Shown piece after piece: positions 62,675-64,000 of a stretch of 64,000 nucleotides of DNA. The stretch spans positions 2,561,501 through 2,625,500 of the forward strand of contig JAQGDQ010000003.1 in NCBI GenBank assembly GCA_030141605.1. Reading direction: 5' to 3'. Positions within the stretch are counted from its first letter, which is position 1. Every line of letters begins with the position of its first letter. Made by a program: the position numbers and the translations under genes. This stretch comes from Tubiluchus corallicola (taxonomy: Eukaryota > Priapulida > Priapulimorpha > Priapulimorphida > Tubiluchidae). Under the pieces are notes generated by a model. That model was not told the origin of the DNA. It searched no databases and saw only the letters and a list, made by a program, of their open reading frames with translations.

Positions 62675-63367
62675 GGTGTTCCAAAAAACTCCATACAAAT
62701 ATATATTATTTAGCATTTCGCTTACCTGTTTGAAAGACTTATGTAACTAGAAATAATAATTTAAAATCTTCATGCCAATAGGTAAAATGCTGCTGGTTCT
62801 TGTATTGCTGAATAATTCGTATAACTTTGAAGCCCTTTATTTGAAATATGGTTCCCCAGCTATGCAAATGTTGCTGAAATATATCACAAGTAAAAAAATA
62901 TTCGACACGAGTGCGAGCAAATTAGATGGTGGCTCCGCCTGAGGGGGCCCCAAAAGGTCATAATCCGGCACCGTCCATTGATAAATTGTTTGTTTAGCAA
63001 TAGAATTATTGAAGTATTTATTGTTAGACGTGATTTGTACAATGTTCGATATACAGCTATTTAATGTAGGATGTAGAATAAGGGCAATTTTTTGCTAGAA
63101 AATGGAACGCTAATCTGCTTATTGTACTTGTAGAAACCTATCGGTATTGTCAGCCAAGATCTTGTCTGCGTAGCAAAGAAAATTTTTAGCAGCCTTGTTA
63201 TCTGCGATTGTCCAGAAAGCAGTCTGATTGCATAATTTTAAACAGCGGTTAGTTTATTGAAGTTTTCTCTTGACACATTCTATACAAACTGCACACATAG
63301 ATATAGTGAGGCATTGCAAAAGCTTTATAGATCTACTTGGACTTTGGTACGCCAATTTAGTTGGTCC
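62208..63367. other. Intergenic region upstream of mL54
   Basis: Presumed mL54 promoter region, plus an (AT)n microsatellite. A GGGGCCCC-like GC spot at 62943-62953 and a CAACATTTGCATAG-rich stretch follow. No gene is recognised. Confidence 0.45.
62627..62672. repeat. (AT)n microsatellite
   Basis: About 23 uninterrupted AT dinucleotides upstream of mL54. The short poly-Ile/Tyr reading frame across it is a composition artefact. Confidence 0.97.
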
Positions 63368-63517
63368 CTATGGCCCTAAAACGCTGTCGTCGAGGTACGA
63401 TTCTTCAGATTCGCTAGATGAATCAGCTTTCGAGTTTTTCTCATCGATTTCTTCTGGCTTGTTCTCGCTCTGCGCCGTAACTTTGTCATAGACTCTTCTG
63501 TGCAGGTCTATCCACTC
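63368..63517 (-). CDS. Last coding exon of an unidentified gene (partial)
   Basis: Minus strand: a good acceptor (a T run, then ACTACCAATACTAG) is followed from 63517 by 49 codons and a stop at 63370-63368. The translation opens EWIDLHRRVYDKVTAQ, continues with ENKPEEIDEKNSKADSSSE, and ends SESEESYLDDSVLGP. The Ser/Glu-rich acidic tail contains several casein-kinase-2-like S-x-x-E sites. Upstream exons would lie beyond position 64000. I do not recognise the family. The gene is co-oriented with mL54, its stop lying about 1.2 kb upstream of the mL54 start. The remaining sequence to 64000 is presumed intron. Confidence 0.6.
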   Translation of the reverse strand, partial: EWIDLHRRVYDKVTAQSENKPEEIDEKNSKADSSSESEESYLDDSVLGP

Positions 63518-64000
63518 CTAGTATTGGTAGTATAAAAAAATAAAAAAACCTATGAGCAGCAAAAAATATAGCGAAAAATGTTAGATATGAAGAATTATAA
63601 TTATTTCAATGAAACCTAAAACTAATCCACCTATCATCTGTGACACAAAATGCAGACAAATAAAACAACCGATGAACGTAGCGGCTACATTACATTCATT
63701 GGTATAACCTATCACTCAAAAGAAGCAAAATGATGCCAAGATCATTTCTTTTGTGATTTATTTGTCAAAGCAAAATGCGTTATTGACATAAAGTATCATA
63801 ACTCCGTTAAGCTATGCAAGTTTTGATTTAAATTGATAATTGGTCGTAAAGTTTCAAATAGGCAAACTCTTGATGCTATACCGTGACAATAGTAATGCAA
63901 TTCATGATTAATTATGTTCACAGCGTCAGTTCCAAAATCAAATTTGTACTGACAAGCCACTGCAAACATCTATTACTGTCCACTTTACAAGTCTGTTCAT

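Overview
This is an AT-rich, intron-rich eukaryotic nuclear window from an invertebrate animal. Every confident gene is split by GT-AG introns (one GC-AG), and the set includes an NR2E nuclear receptor (animal-specific) and a mitochondrial Hsp70. Decayed non-LTR retrotransposons, tRNA-headed SINE-like copies and an IS3EU/integrase-type DNA transposon relic fit a marine-type invertebrate, but I cannot name the phylum. All exon models were assembled by eye from splice signals, reading phase and remembered family alignments. Exon lengths and phases were checked to close in frame.

Layout. Positions 1-18,000 are almost gene-free: old repeats, a ~2.1 kb DNA-transposon relic (10.79-12.85 kb), a Jockey/CR1-type reverse-transcriptase tail (15.0-15.4 kb) and a few weak exon candidates. 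Positions 28,871-18,062 (minus) hold a complete 17-exon mitochondrial Hsp70 (HSPA9/mortalin, 692 aa). Positions 32,533-35,813 (plus) hold a complete 5-exon TRMT10A-type tRNA m1G9 methyltransferase (324 aa). Positions 48,398-37,554 (minus) hold a 6-exon gene for a 642-aa acidic Pro/Glu-rich protein with an N-terminal myristoylation signal and a C-terminal IQ motif; this is the most interesting locus. Positions 53,615-58,230 (plus) hold a 6-exon NR2E nuclear receptor, closest to the PNR/Hr51 type. Positions 62,207-58,903 (minus) hold the 2-exon mitochondrial ribosomal protein mL54, whose intron contains a dead reverse-transcriptase fragment. Positions 63,517-63,368 (minus) hold the last exon of an unidentified gene that continues beyond the window.

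Organisation. HSPA9/TRMT10A and IQ-protein/NR2E are divergent pairs (3.7 and 5.2 kb apart). TRMT10A/IQ-protein and NR2E/mL54 are convergent pairs (1.7 and 0.7 kb apart). The genes do not form one pathway: HSPA9 and mL54 act in mitochondria, TRMT10A on tRNA, the receptor in transcription (photoreceptor/neural in relatives), and the IQ protein probably at the plasma membrane with calmodulin.
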